Translations under genes and position numbers: made by a program
Notes under the pieces: generated by a model
What the model was told of the DNA's origin: nothing
Databases searched by the model: none
The model's input: only the letters and a program-made list of their open reading frames with translations
Shown here: piece after piece, positions 37,901-52,900 of the stretch
How the letters are laid out: each line of letters starts with the position of its first letter
Position numbering within the stretch: position 1 is the stretch's first letter
DNA from: Baylisascaris procyonis
Lineage: Eukaryota > Nematoda > Chromadorea > Rhabditida > Ascarididae
Length of the DNA stretch: 64,000 nt
Assembly (NCBI GenBank): GCA_037389465.1
Contig: JAZARR010000272.1
Location: forward strand, 552,501 to 616,500
Direction: 5' to 3'

Positions 37901-40900
37901 TCATTCATTCATAGAAATCTTTGCATCTAGCGTGCAGACTCATCATTCCTCCGTATTAACTAGTATCCTTTGAAGATTTTTTTTAACGTGAAGAGTGAAG
38001 AAATAAGAGATGGTTCGTTTTTTTTCTTTGTTAACTGCCAAATTGATCGTCACTTAAAGTTTATAGGATCTGTTATGTAGTGGGAAGAAATGGCACATAA
38101 GTTTGGAGTGCCCCTTTGAGCTCAGCGTCTATCCTACCATCTCTGTCGCATTTCACAGCCTTCGACGGTAAAGTGCACAGAACTACATCGTGTTATGCAA
38201 ATATTTTGGAGCTGTTATGCTTTTTATGTGAAGAAATAGCGAATCGTTCATAATGTTGCAAATAAGAAATTATTGTCTCATCCATCGTAAACTCACATTA
38301 TGTCGAATATGCCTTCACGGATCCATCAGATGTATTAGAACCTTCACAATAGTTTAATAGGCAGCAGCGAAAGTGTTGAGAGAATGGGAGGAATATAGGT
38401 TTTTGTATATTTGTTGTAGTCTTTCGTTAAGATACTTTCTTCAGCAGTGCTGCTCTCGGGATCCGGGCTGCGAATGTTTTACTCGATCTTTATCCTACTC
38501 GTGAAATTCCTGTACGTCGAGCAAGAGTTTTCAACCCTTTATCGTTCCCTCCCCCTACCTCCACTCTCACTTTTGAATTTTAGTTCCATAGACTGTGAAG
38601 TTTTCGTTCGTCAATGGACACCCCTCTCTGGCAAATTGCCGTTCATATAGCACCACTCCTAATCAGTGTGTAATGCTATTTTTAAGGATTTCGAAGCGAT
38701 AACACCAAATCTTTTGGCACGAACCATTGAAACGGTGGAAGGCGGTGGCATTGTTGTGATTCTGCTCAAGACGGTCAACTCTCTTAAGCAGCTGTACACG
38801 ATGACTATGGTTTGTTCTTGTTTAATTTATATTCATCTATACTCATTTACTCTTTAGAGACACTCTATGAGAGGAAACATTTACTGAAAGCGTGAGAACT
38901 GCAAAATTGTGGACATCCATCAAAATAGAATGCTTTCTTCTGTGATATGTGATCAAATTGAAATTCCAATAATGTAATTTCTCGACCTGCATGGAAATGC
39001 TGCTACGTAGATGAAGTTTCCACTTTACAAATTTGGAATCGCATCAAAATGCTACAAAATATGTCAACGTAGTGACGCCACTATAGGCATATAGTAATAA
39101 GATAAAGAGCACCGAATTTTGCATTCAAGATTATTTCTATTATTTTTCGGATTGCTGCGGAAATAACGAATGATCATTCGGTCGTTATGTTCACAAGGTT
39201 TTTAAATTGACCGAATATTGTTGCATTTGTTAATTTCCTCTTTGCGGTGCTTTATTTTCTTTATGTTCTAGCAGACATAACGGTTGCAGGATGTGCACAG
39301 TCGCTATCGAACCGAATCGCATTCCGAGATTGTAGCTCGCTTTAACGAAAGATTCATCCTGTCATTGGCGAGTTGTCGTGATTGTGCGGTGGTCGATGAT
39401 CGCCTTAACATTTTGCCACTCTCCTCACATATCTCCAAAATTGAAGCAGTGCCCGCTAACACAAAGGTTATTTCTATTAACAGTTTAGTGACTATCATTA
39501 GTAATTCAACTTTCATTGCCTTCACTGTCTTAAATAGGCCTTTCATTCCGCTTTGTACTATGGAGCTGCAACATAACTTGGTAATGATTTTTTTACATCA
39601 TCAATTGCTGCATTTGATTATTATTCGCCATATTTAGCCCTCTTTTTCATCTACAAGATTCTTTTGAGATTATTAACTTTGACTGTTATTCTGCTTGAAA
39701 CTGTGCAATGCCAAATCAACAAAATCGAACATATCCGACACCTGTTGCTCTTTGCTTTCGTTAAGTATTCACTGGCTTGGAAATGGTTCTCACACTTTAA
39801 AGCTAGTAACGGCGACTCGTATGACTTTTTCGAAAATCGTCTTTCCGGAGGACCGACCAGTTTCGACGATGATCAACCAAATGCTCTGATCCAAGAGAAT
39901 GTTTTTGTCAAACAGCGAACTGTCATGGAGATGGGATCCAAACACACGACAGTTGATAGACCGCGGCAACCGATATATAAGGTCCAGAAACAGGGCGCGT
40001 GGGTGCTATGCGGATCGAATGCGAACAACAAGATTCAGCATATCACAATCTGCGCGTCTATGCTGCTATCACGTTACATAGCTTCAGCATCAATTTTTTG
40101 TGAAGCTGGTTGGACAGCGAGAAATGATGACTGTAGTTAATAGGAAGCAAAGAAAAAAATGGGTAAGCCTTGGGGAACAACACGAAATGAGGTCGAAGTG
40201 CATCCTTGGGAAGGAAGTACTGCTGTCAATCTAACGAGAACAGAGGGCGTAGTCCACCTCGAGCTGATCACAACAAAAACTAGATAGTCATTGATCTCAT
40301 CCGATCAGCTGTAACGTCTGACTGAGACATTAGATAGAATCTACCGAAATGCTTCCCCTAAAGCAACGCTCAGCTGCATGCAGCAAATCTTACAAAAAAG
40401 CCACTCACGATTCGGCAGGGAGGTTCTACCTCATTCTCCATGCTCGATGGGTCCTATTTTGCCAGATCATCATCTCTTCTGTTCACTTTCCAGCAATCTG
40501 CGCTTAGTTAACTGTAGCAAAGACAGAGATGAAATTGACTGGCAGAATTTTCTGGCGTCAAAGAAGCCAATCTACTGCAACGGGATCGACGAACTGCCCG
40601 AGCGTCAGGAAAAGGCCCTAAAGGGCGAGATTGATAGATTGGCATGTAATCTTAATGTTTCGATTTGTTTTTTGTTGAAAAGAAACTACCCTGAAAAGTC
40701 TTGAATGAGCGCTACGAACCTATGTTGCAAGCAATTGGCCTGCAACAGAAGTTGCAGGCTCAGTACAGCTTCATTTATCACGTATGCTCAGTATAAGGCC
40801 TTCATATTAATTTTGCTCGACATTCACTCAGATTTCCCCTGAAAGATCTATTTTGTACCCCCACCGTTATAAAATAAGAAACCACCGACATAAAATAAGA

Positions 40901-43900
40901 AACCGACCGATGGAAAATACGTAAAATTTTTCTAGCATCCTCTAAAGAACTATAACTTCTTTGGAAGCTTATAGATCCACTTGGAAGTTAGTATGGGAAA
41001 TCATTGTGTACTAAGCATTAAATTCATCAAATTTAAGTAATTGGCAACACTTATTGGATTATAAAGTGGCGTTTCTTTCAGAATGAGACGACCGGAAAGC
41101 AAGAGGAACTGACCGCACTTAAGACATCGCTGGCTGACACGAAACCAATTGGACCACTTATTGATAAATGCAAAACGACATGTCAAGCAAAGGTATTAAT
41201 TCAGTTACATTTCATTCACTGAGAATATTAGTGCACGAATGGGGTCCTGCGAAGTTAAATGCTGAAGCCAAAAAATCCTAAACTGAATACTCGATTTTGC
41301 AGATCCGGTTGAGTGATTATCATAACATCGAACCAATGGTCGCTCGGTCAGAACCTTACGAAAAATTTAATTAACTGAGCAAAAAAAAGTGAGTGACACG
41401 AACACTTAAATGCTAATTCATTAGGCAGATAGTGCTGGCGAAGGGACACATACAGACGGAGACGTGCACAACGCAGTTGATATATGACAGGTTGCATGAA
41501 TTGTGAGAGCACAGTTGGGAGATGGCTCTTCTGAACAGATTAATTATTGTTTTTTGTAGTGGTTAATTTTTGCGGGCGTGGAGAACAAGAGAATAGGGGT
41601 ATACCACGAAGTTCTGCATATGTATGCGCATTAACTTAATAATCTTTTGACAGCATTTGTTCACGATTTTTTGTGCACTTTTGCTGCTAAATGAGGCAGT
41701 ATATCCTTCAGTGAATATTCCGGCCAGTGTGCTCTTTTTCATCAGCGCTCCACTCCCTCTCCCCTTTCTTAATGTGAAGGGCCTATTCACAGCTTTGTCT
41801 TAAAGCATTTGCATCTTGCATCGCAGTCTCGTTACGTTTATATGCGTATGCTTTTTGGCAACCATATAAGAACATACGTTTTACACTTACTGTACCTAAA
41901 CGGAAGAAAGGAGTGTATTGCAGTGAGTTCAAAGGGACGAAAGGCAGCTATCAGTCTGAAGTTCATCATAGGGTGTCGAAATTAGTGTTGATGTTGTACT
42001 AATGCGGGGAGTTGGATCGGCTAATGGGACGTAGTCGAGTAGGAATGTCGAAGCCTTACGGGGGGAATGCACTGACGCTTCGATCGGGTACGAATAGGGT
42101 ATGTTGGAATACGGGCAGCGTGAAGGCGTGAATGAATGGATGAATGGCCCGAATGCCCGTCGCTATTTACATCTCAATATATGTAGTGAAGTTATCGTCT
42201 CGTCATCGTCTGCGTCTCCGCACGAGATGTCCGGTCCATTAACGGTTTGCTTTGATTTGAATAGTTTCTGCCGCCGTATCGCGTGGGACGATCTGAGTGG
42301 ATCCATTAGCCTTCCTTTTTTCGAATTTTGAATATGCAGCGAGCGTCACCTTCTTCGCCCCTTTTTTTCATTCGATTGTCCATCGAGTGCATCAGCAAAT
42401 CCCGCCTGACGAAAAAGAAAAGGAAATCGCACCTAAAATAAAATAAATATACAATATTGCAATAAATTTGGCCGAAGATCTTAGCATCCGAGAGTGGAGT
42501 CCGGGACCGCGATGGGAGTGTAGGATGCCACGCGACGCGTTCGACCTTCAGGCTTGAGTTCTCGCAAGTTGATTACGACTTGTGAAGTTTCAAGCCGCTT
42601 TCTTCGATCGCGGCACTTCCACCACAAAATTGCGCTGACGGCGATAACAATTATAATAACTGTTCCTCCTGTAATCCATCTCCATTTATGTGTTATTCCT
42701 TCCAGTTCTTCCTGTAGTTCTCGTGTTCCGGCCTCAACATCTGCGCCAATTTCCCAGAGGAATTCTTCGACGGCTGACATATATTCGCGGTTCGGTTTCT
42801 TTGCAGGAGCAAGCATTTCCATGTTCTCAGCGTGGTCGAGTGCTAGGTTCATCATTTCTATTTCTGCATCGGGCAATTTTGCAGCTGTGAAAACCGTCAT
42901 CGCTTCGTAATTTTCGCTGAGAATGTCCAAGGTTTCGTTTTTTGATGTTATTTTGGGAGGCGTCCAGGGGCAGGGGACTTCTGCTGATTGAGCGACCAAG
43001 TCATGGTCGAGCGGCGTTATAAACAGTAGTTGGTTGTCCATTTCGACGGGTAGTAGCTCGTAACATCTGTCTGCTAGTCGATGATCCTGGTGAATTGCTT
43101 TTGGTTTGAATGAGTAGCAACGGGTGATTAAGAGTGAATCGCCAATATATCGGGCTGCGATGTCGTTTCGACCGAGCATTATGCGTATTGCGGCGGTGGG
43201 ATTTTTTATGCTGATTTGTCTGAGAAGCGAGATAAAGAGATTCCGAAGTGAACACCATCGTACGGCAGCTCGCTGGCTCTCGACGTTGAAAAGGTACTGC
43301 AGCTTTGGGTTTTCCGGATCCGTTTCTGATACGTACTCCTGGAGAAATGATCGTCCCGTCGTGTCGTTGGATTCCTCGGTTAGCCGAGGACAGTCCCCCG
43401 GAACGATGATGTAATCGTTGACGGCTTGTAGGGAAGAAGGAGGAAAATCGCAATGCAAAACGGTAAAGTTTGGTGGTCGTCCTTGAACGCGGAACGTGGC
43501 TTGTAGCTTGTCGACAACAATTTCGTGTGGTGAGAGGTGAGCAAGATACGTTCCCAGGAGAGTATAGTGACAGGCCTGATCAAATGTTGAAATATTCCAG
43601 ACAATGGTTTCGTGTGGAGTGAAGCACTGATTATCTCGTAAGTGACAACCAGCGGTGCGAGAGTGCCGAGAAAGCGGTTGGGATCCGCTAAGAAAGGCTA
43701 CGGAGCCAAATTCGACGATGTAGTTAGTGGTGGGAGTACAATGAGTCCCGAAGAGATTATATGACGATGAAGGGGGGATTTGGGTGCTCCAGACGTTAGG
43801 AGTTGTAGTTGGTTTGAGTGGTAACGAGCCCGTATGCTTGTGAAGGGCTATTTGACGGCAGTGCTCCGCTTTGATGGGGAAGCTCTGATGAGTATCGCTG

Positions 43901-46900
43901 GTCATTTGTAAGCTCAGGCGAAGGAATGCCCATGTGCATATTGTTCGGACTACTTTCGAGCAATATATGACAGGGACGTTCACCATTTTGCGACGAAAAA
44001 TATTGACATCGCCGGCTTGCCAGTTTCCGCTGGATATGGTGGAACAGTTGCGGGTTGGTGGGAAATGTACATAAACTCCGGAATGTTTATGAGGGCAAAT
44101 TTGTGTTCGTAGTGCGCCGAGAGTGAGTGGAAGAAGCAATGTTATTAATACGATGTAGAACATAGATGGAGTGGGACGTATCTGAGTGCTGTGGAGACGA
44201 GCGTTTCGATGGGCTCCGTGGCGATGCCTGCCAGAAGAACGAGGAGGTGGGGTCGAATCTTCTTCGTTGGATTGGTCCGAATCGACAGTTGGGGATGCGG
44301 TTTTTTCAGAATGCTGATCTGCTGTTGCCTGAGGATTATTCAGTTCCAAGGGGAATAAGACAGAAATTGGTCGTAGAAGTATGTGTCCGTTGGAGATGCG
44401 TACTTTAGCAGTGCGAATATGTCCGTCATTTCCTGGACAAGTTTCTTCGATGATTGCAAGTTTCCATATAGGACGGGGATGGTTGTCGTCTCTAAGGATG
44501 ACGAGTTCACCTTTCTGAGGTGCGCGTCGAGTAAGGTTTCTTGGTCCGGTGTGTTCCCTTTGAGCCCACTCGCGAAGAAATTGTAGATACGCAGATGAGC
44601 ATCATTGTCAAAATCGAGATAGGTTACAGCGAGACTGTTTCCATTGTTCCAAAAGGGCTTCGCGCGTTGATAAGGCTTCTGGTCTGTATTCGTCGGTGTT
44701 GGGTTCCACCGGGTCGAGAGTGGAATCGGCGTCTGGGGTGAGGAAATCGGCCGGTCTAAGCACTTCTGGGGAATCGCTGGACTGGAGTCTACTTAACGCA
44801 TGACCGAAGTTTGTTGCGAGACGGGGGAGATTTCTTTTCCAGGGGAAAGAAACGGAGTAACGACCGTCTGCGTTGCGAGAAACCGATTTGGAGAAAAGAT
44901 CCTGTGCTATTTCATCGTCTTCTTGTTGCTCTCCTTTCGCATCAATTCCGAGAGTTTCATGTGGCCAGAAATCTGCCTCCTGGTGCTGAGCCGGACATAC
45001 AAAAAGTGTATAGGCATGATGAGGTTTACTTCGGTACTCTTCCGAGACATGTCCTTGTCCGCCTAACATGGGACCAGCCTGAGATGCCAAGAGATGAAAT
45101 CCGCTTCGAAGTTGTTTGATTGAGGTGGGGTTAGCAATATAATGAAAGTTCGATCCTACAACAAGATCTGGTTCACGATCTACCAGAGGGATGGGAAGGA
45201 TCGGATTGTCGTTGGTAAGCAGCAGGTTGCGATGTTTCTCCGTGATGTCAGCGTGAAGCAAATTTTCGGTTACAGTAGTGAGCGTGTGGGTGTCGATGGT
45301 GTGTATTGCGCCAGTTGGTAGGTGTATTGACCACCCTTTTTGTTGGTGGGTGTGTGTAGTGTGTATGTGTGCGATGATGTGTAAAGGTGGTCAATAATTA
45401 GATTATATATGTTAGTTTGTCCCCAAAGATTCGTGAACAAACAATAGAGAACGAATAAGACAAAGGAAAATTACGGATTAACAAATTGGCCTACGTTACT
45501 GTTGCTGTCCGATGTCGACTGAGCTGCTGCTCGCTTCTCGGTACCCGCTTTTGTCACTTCCGAGTTGACGTGTGGCGTTTCTGATCTACCGTCGACCTGT
45601 CTCTTTGCCACTGGCGTCGATCTAACCACAATCGCCGCTGGAGTCGACGATTCTGACCACTGAGCTCCCTTCTGTGACCCGTCTAGTTGTCGCGACACTC
45701 CGGTTTAATGACGCCTTCCGCTCGCCAATGATCACCTTTTGGGATTCTGTCAGTTACCCAAGAATACTTCACGTTGAGGTGGCTGCTCTTAGAATACCAA
45801 TATCAGATGCTGTTGGTGCAACCGCCTTGTGCACCTTTCCACTGCTGTGTGAGCCACGCCTCAAACTCAAACTTGGGTAATTAAACCTTTATTCGCATTT
45901 AAACAATCAAAACGCGACGCAGAAACATTTACATATCAACAGTAAAGGATAATATGATAGTAGGTTAACATGTGATTAAGTAAACTCATATATGGTTATA
46001 AGACAAGTACGTAATGTTATAACTTCTTATAACCCGACGGAAAGAACATGCATACTTATTAGTATAACTCAACGAAAAGAATACGCATACTCATTAGTAA
46101 ATCACGCAACCTGATGCTGAGTAGAATTATAACATTACACTTAAGCGAACTCAAGTACAATTATCTCCCACGTACGTAATGTTATAATACCTTATAAGCC
46201 GACGGAAAGAATACACATACTTATTCATAAGCAAAAACGTTGAGCGCACAACACCGATTCACGTTACACATTGTACAGTTACCGAAACTTTGGGGTTTGT
46301 TTATATAGCCTTCCTGCTGACATCTTCTTGAAGCTTATGGTTCGCCCCTTCTTTGTGCCATTAGTTGAGTTGACAATTAACATTGTTCATGGGATGACTT
46401 GATCCGCATGTCCTCATGCACTTTTGAGAAACAAAGCGTTCCCATGCCTTGTGAGCTTCCCACGCGCGTTGCCCTCTCTTTGAGCTCAACACTTCTGAGT
46501 GGCCGACTAACAATCTCACTTTCATAATCCATTTGCACCACTTCGTTTCTCATAACTTTCTCACGTCCGCAAAACTAACTTTTGGAGCTTTAATCATCTT
46601 TCACTTTATTTATTTCTACGCACTCATTCACTCGCGCGAAGCCGCGACAGTAGGAGGACACCGAGTTGAACTCGATCACTGGAGTGGGTTGTGCCTCTGA
46701 AACCTGCAATTCCTTTGAAGGTAATCTTATTGCGTTCAATAGAGGAAAGGTGTAGTTGCTCGCGAACTCTTTCGGTGAGATATGAGCCCTGGGCTCCACT
46801 ATCAAAGAATGCGGTTACCTGCATTGTGCGAGATGGATCTTGTGGATTGAAGACGGTAAGTTTGCAGCAAGGCGAGACTGCGACCGGTTCATCAGAAAGG

Positions 46901-49900
46901 TGACTAACGGGTTTGATGGAGGTTTGCGTCGGAACTGATCATCGAACTGTGTTCCTGAGAGGGGGTTTCAGCCGGTGCAGTTGTGGCTATCGTGGTTGTA
47001 CGTAAGTTAGGCGTGGCTGGTTGCGAGCAGAGAATTGAGTCATGAGGCCCATTGCAGCGTGGGCAGGGTTTACGAGTACAGACAGAAGCAAGGTGACCGG
47101 GACGAAGGCACTTACGGCACAAATTGAGTTCGGCAACGCGTCGTCGTTTTTGTTCAAGAGTGGTGTAAGTGGGGCAGTAATTAGAGAGATGTCGCCCACT
47201 GCAGAAGGCACAGTGAATAAGTGAAGGTCTTTGATGTAAGCCGAGTGGTCTTGGGGCCGAGGTGCGACTTTGCGGGTGGAACGGCAAGCGAGGGGTTTCT
47301 GGGAATCGTCTTGGATGGCCTTCGTAGCGACCAGAGAGTGAAGGCACCGATGCTCTTCCTGGCGTAGGGAATAGTGGTCGTGGGGAGGAAGGAGCTTGAC
47401 CGTGGTTGAAATGAGGTGAAGAAGGACCATGCCCCTCTGAAGAGCGATGAGCCGGGGTAGGTTGGAAGTAAGGGGATGCGTCTTTTTTCATCTGTGCAAT
47501 ATCCTTGAGAGCGGTGCAAATCTCTTTCGTTGTCCAGATTGGACTATGTCGCTTTTCTTGGGCGAGCAGGAACCGAATATTAGGGGGAGTTTGGATGTGA
47601 TCAGATCATAAATAAATGGAGTTTCGACGGCCTCTTGTGCGGTGGCTAGTTGGCGAAGTATGCGTTCGCAGTTGGTTACAAATGCTTTCAGATCTTGCCA
47701 GTGGTCGGTGGTTCTCAAGGCGCGTAGCTGATTTCTTAATTGCGCCCTCATTTCTTCTTCATCGCCATAAGCATCTCGAAGGGCTTGTTTGATCAGTGAG
47801 TAATTTTGGGGATAAGAGAGTAGCCTTTGATAACTTCTGCTGCTTGTCCTCGAAGGGCATTTGATAATATGGACACTTTGACGATGTCGGGAAGGGTAGT
47901 GTGGTCCACAAGAGCTTCAAATAATGGCCAGAACTCAGCAAATTCAGTGGCACCACCTTCAAATTTTGGCAACTGCACTGAGCGATCAAGTGACACCGTG
48001 GAGTTAATAGGTGGTTGTATATTAGCGGTAGATTCATCAAGGCGTGATAAAAGGACCTCAAGGTCTTCTCGGTGAAATCTTAATTGCGTGAGCATTTGCT
48101 GAACAACTTCAGCTGTTTGCAGCAGTCCTTGTGGGTTAGTGGCCATCGCAGCATACTGAGCTGAGTCTTCAGGGGTAACTGATTTTCCTCCGGCTGTGAT
48201 GAATGTTTGCCATTCGGTAAGTGTTTGGGTGAGAGAGTTTTCTTTAGTTTCAAGCAATTGAATATGGGGTCCAAGTTTTCGAAGCTGAATACGCACTTCT
48301 CGGGTGAGTTCAGCAGGTGACTGAGCGTAATTTGGGATGAATTGGAGTAAGGCATTGCCATCATCCAAAAGTGGCTGAACTGAAGAGGTTAGGCCTGCTG
48401 CTGTTGCAATGAAAAATGCACCTCGCGTAGAAGGACTTACCGAAGTTTCGGGCATCTCGAACGTATCGGTTTCTTGCAGGAAATATTTTTCGGGCAGTAT
48501 TTCGATTCAAACGGACAGTGAATAGACTTGCAGGTTCTTCGCGGGGTCCGGGTTCAGAGAGGTCGACGCACCATGTCGAAATTAGTGTTGATGGGTGTAC
48601 TAATGCGGGGAGTTGGATCGGCTAATGGGACGTAGTCGAGTAGGAATATCGAAGCCTTACGGGGGGAATGCAGTGAGGCTTCGATCGGGTACGAATAGGG
48701 TATGTTGGAATACGGGCAGCGTGACGGCGTGAATGAATGGATGAATGGCCCGAATGCCCGAATGCCCGTCGCTATTTACATCTCAATATATGTAGTGAAG
48801 TTATCGTCTCGTCATCGTCTGCGTCTCCGCACGAGATGTCCGGTCCATTAACGGTTTGCTTTGATTTGAATAGTTTCTGCCGCCGTATCGCGTGGGACGA
48901 TCTGAGTGGATCCATTAGCCTTCGTTTTTTCGAATTTTGAATATGCAGCTAGCGTCACCTTCTTCGCCCCTTTTTTCATTCGATTTGCTGATGCACTCGT
49001 CCATCGAGTGCAACATAGGGTGTCTTTTAAACAACTGTGACAGCTGGCATAAAATCTTTCTGTAATATAAGTCACCTCCCTAAAGAATGCTCGTAATTTA
49101 TTCTTCAGATTGGATGAGGAATGGTTGCGGCTGTTGTTATTCATATAATGGCTCCAAGGAGGGGTGAATGTATTTGTTATTTTGTTTGTTGAGTGAACTG
49201 ATAGACTGCTTTTTGAAGGCATTGCTTCGCTTGCTGGATGTTATAACCGAGAAATCACTCCAAGCGACGTGTTCAATAACGGCCGCACGAGGGAGGGGCA
49301 AGTCGGCAGCTTTGGGATTGGCGATAGCCGGCGCGATCGGCTTCGGATACACGAATATTTTCGTGACAAGTCCGGCACCCGACAATCTAGAAACGTTGTT
49401 CGAATTCGTGATTAAAGGGCTACAGACGATGGGCATGGAGGAGCATGCCGATTTTGAGTTACTTCACTCGACCAATCCCCAGTTCGGCAAAGCGCTTGTT
49501 CGCGTGAATGTCTTCAGGGACCATCGGCAAGTTGTCCAGGTGAATAAATTTTGTTTTGTGATTGATTTCGATGGCCGAAAAGCAATGTTATTCAGCGTTA
49601 TTGCCTCCTGAAGGGGTTAAGTCTGGCTAAGGATGGGTACAGCGGCGCGCTGTTACGGTAGAAATGAGTTTAAGCTTGGAATAGTTGCATAATAGAGACA
49701 GATGCCTTTACCTGGCTGGTGGAATGTAGGCTTCCATTTCCCATTGCTGTCCGTCTTTTTCCTCTCAGTCGCCACTATTGCTTTATATTATCTATAATAC
49801 TGTAAGCTCGGAGCAGAAAAGAAATGAAGGGAGAAAAGATGCGAGAAGAAGCAATAGATTATGCAATAAGTGAGTGAGCAAAAGTAAGCAACACACCTCA

Positions 49901-52900
49901 CGTGCAATATGGATGATGACTTCCAAGGTGCATGACCTTTGTGCTCTTTGGCTCCACAAAGAAGAATGAAGCAATCCCTTGAAAGGTATGGGGACACTCA
50001 AGTCTCAAGGGAAATCCATCAGGGAGGTCAAACCTTGTGGGGTCACTTATTGCACAGTAATCGCCAAGGTATTTAAAGTAATGTACGGACGCAATAAGGA
50101 ATTAATTACCGTTGCAAAAAAAGGCGAATTTCTGTTTGTTGCCGACTCTTTCAATGGAGGAGAGGAATTGTTGGTCTTTGAAACTGCTCATGTAATAGTG
50201 CCTAATGGAAATGCTGTTATTCCACAATGATGTACGCCAATCTTGGCATTTTATGCATTTGCATCAGTGCACTGACAATGAATGCCTCTGAATGAGCATT
50301 GTTCCCTTATCAGCTACATTGACTGATAGATCCGTAGTTGCTGTTTGTCAGGTATCATCGGTCAACCAACGTGATCTTGCAAGATACCAAAGATCGAGTC
50401 AGGAATTTCATGATACATTGTTTGATGAAGTGTGCTATGAACTTTCATTCAATTAAAAAATGCCTGTTAGCTAATTGTAAGTGACTGGTAAGGCGACAAA
50501 GGTCGCCTAAAGTATTCGACCTGCCGACCTCTAGATCTGGGAAATATATTCTCAAGCAGTGACGTACTCAGCTATGCATCTTCATTTTGTGGTATAGTTT
50601 TTAAATAAAAGTAGTGGAAATATTCTAAGCTTGTATTTTTTGACGACAGGGTCTATTCTAAAAGTACAGATTGCCATTGTGCAAAAGGGATTTTACGACA
50701 AACGTTCGAGTTTCAGTACATCGATCCACGAGATTCGGCGAAACTCTCGCAGGCCGAGTTGGTCGTTATTGATGAAGCGGCTGCAATTCCTCTTCCAGTC
50801 GTGAAGGAGCTCATTTCTGGTTGGTTTTTTCATAGTTTTTAGCGAGTGAAGAGTATTTGCAGTGCACATTTTGCTTTCCTGTCCTTCGAATATCCGTTCC
50901 CTTTAGCTTTTCTTGTGAACACAAAATCTTCCTAAAATACATTAGACTGCCGATGTTCATCATCACCACTTCTTCATTTGACTAAGAATGATGTGTTCTC
51001 ATTAATTATAAACAACTTGAGTTGTAGTATATATAATTTAGTGGATAATCTAAGCGATAGCTTAAACGTCGTGAGAAAAGTTTCCATCATTGTTGAATGT
51101 TTCTGCATAGGTATTCTACCGTAGTTTTTCTTCACAGTTTCTTCGTTGCATCGGCGGTTGTGCATTCGTAATTTTAGGAGATGCCTGTGCATGGGGGGGG
51201 GGGTTGAGGGAAGTGAGGGTGGCAAGTAGTTGAATTAAAAGTTTTGCGTCATACAACTATTTGTTTTATTTTACTTTCCTGTTTGCATTGTTTATTCGTG
51301 CGTTTCACTTAATTTTCTTCTCTTGCGGTAATAAACACGGCTTTTGTTGCTTATTTCGCTCCTTCTTTGTATACATAATATGAACTCTTAAGATTGACAT
51401 TCTTTCCCGAAGAAGATATTAAAGTTTCAACTGTTCAGTTTCCTCTCAAATCTTGTTAATGATTTCATACCAATTTCGATTCAAATAAGTGTTAGAAACA
51501 TTTGGGAACTGAACTGTTTAGTTTTCATGTTTGCATAATAAATATTTAAACCGTGCAAATTTCATGCACATTTCTTTATAATTTTCATGCAATTTTTACT
51601 TCTTGTTTAATTTCAGTTTTTGTTGTTCCGCCACTTCGAAAATCTGATATGCAAAAGTTTTTCCCATCTATGCTCATACTGTGGTAGAAATGTCGTTGGT
51701 GACAAGACAGTAGAGAAAGACTATTCGAATTGATGAATTTATGAATGATTCTTCAACCAAATTTATGAATGATACCAGTCAGAAGCAGCGCAATTGAGTC
51801 GAAGATTTCGGCACTACCTAATTGCCACGTATCCTCGATACATACAAGTGCGCCTCCTTTGCACTCTCAACCCTCTTCCCCTCCTGTTTATCATTTTCAT
51901 GCATATATTTGTGCGACATTCTGGGATTTCGGATGTTTTGCGTCATTATTTCTGAACTCGTTTAAGTGTTTTGCGATACTCCATCCTGAAAGTTTGAAAA
52001 TTCTAGAAGGCCTTCCTAACAAACGAGAATATCGAGAGGAATGATGATATCAGATTTCACATTTAATTGTACTGTTTACTTTTTTTGTCTTGAAGAAGCA
52101 TATGTGCAGAAATTCAGGAGCCTATTTGGTGTTTTTGGCGTCAACGATGAACGGTTACGAGGGCACGGGTCGTTCGCTATCGCTTAAGCTTCTCCAACAG
52201 TTACGTCAACAAGCGGCAGGCACCATTGCTAATAGTAAAGGAGGCTCAGAGCTTACAGGATTCAAAGGTTTCCTTTTTTACTGTCTTGGTTGTCGACGGT
52301 TGTTACCAGGATTGCTATGGGTCTTTAGGACGTTTGCTGTTTGGTCAAAGGAGATCTGTAGTATGCAAACTCCGTATTCCCATGTGTATGCGTGCGTGTT
52401 TGCATCATGACGTCCTGGATACAGAGAGTGCATTCTAATTCTAGAGAGCGTAACTCCATGTTGCAATTTTTATAGAGAATTTCAACTGCATTCGCAAAAT
52501 TTGATTTGATTTCGTTTGCAGATAGCAATATAGAGAATTTAATTCAACGAATTGCTCGCTGTAGGAGGAAGCCGTGCCCATGATGCCCTCGGGGAATGCC
52601 ATTATGCACATCGTTTTCGATTTGTTGCATCTTAAACACTCCCTAAACGTGGAAGCGAAATGATACTATAACAGTGGAACGCAAGCTGTGATTTGTTATC
52701 TTGTCTTCCAAAAACAACGTTTTTAATAGTAATGTTAAGTATGAGACCTTTAAGCTAAACAGCTCTTTGATGCGAGAAATTTCGCTGAAGAAGATTAGTC
52801 AGAGTGGATGATGGGATCTGTAGGGGAAAGGGGGGAGAGGAGGGGATGGGAAAGAGGGGGCCCACGGAGGAAGAGGAAGGGAAGGGGTGGTTCAGTGGGG

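Larger units (their letters stand above)
41974..49015 (-). mobile_element. BEL/Pao LTR element 1 (gag-pro-env, pol core deleted)
   Basis: A 7.0-kb LTR element inserted antisense in NAT10 intron 6, flanked by the 5-bp target duplication TAGGG (41969-41973 and 49016-49020). The LTRs are 41974-42391 (3') and 48574-49015 (5'). In element orientation: primer-binding site, gag with three CCHC knuckles, aspartic protease, the start of reverse transcriptase, then directly the integrase C-terminal domain and a full-length envelope-like gene. The body of RT, RNase H and the integrase core are absent. A solo LTR (45323-46649) interrupts the protease. Gag carries frameshifts and the integrase tail two TGA codons. 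By eye the LTRs differ at about ten positions plus indels. It could move only with enzymes supplied in trans, and in its present form probably not at all. Confidence 0.9.

Noticed and set aside
42101..42331. 76-codon ORF in the element 1 LTR (again at 48737-48940)
   Set aside because: A short frame inside a repeated LTR with no protein resemblance.
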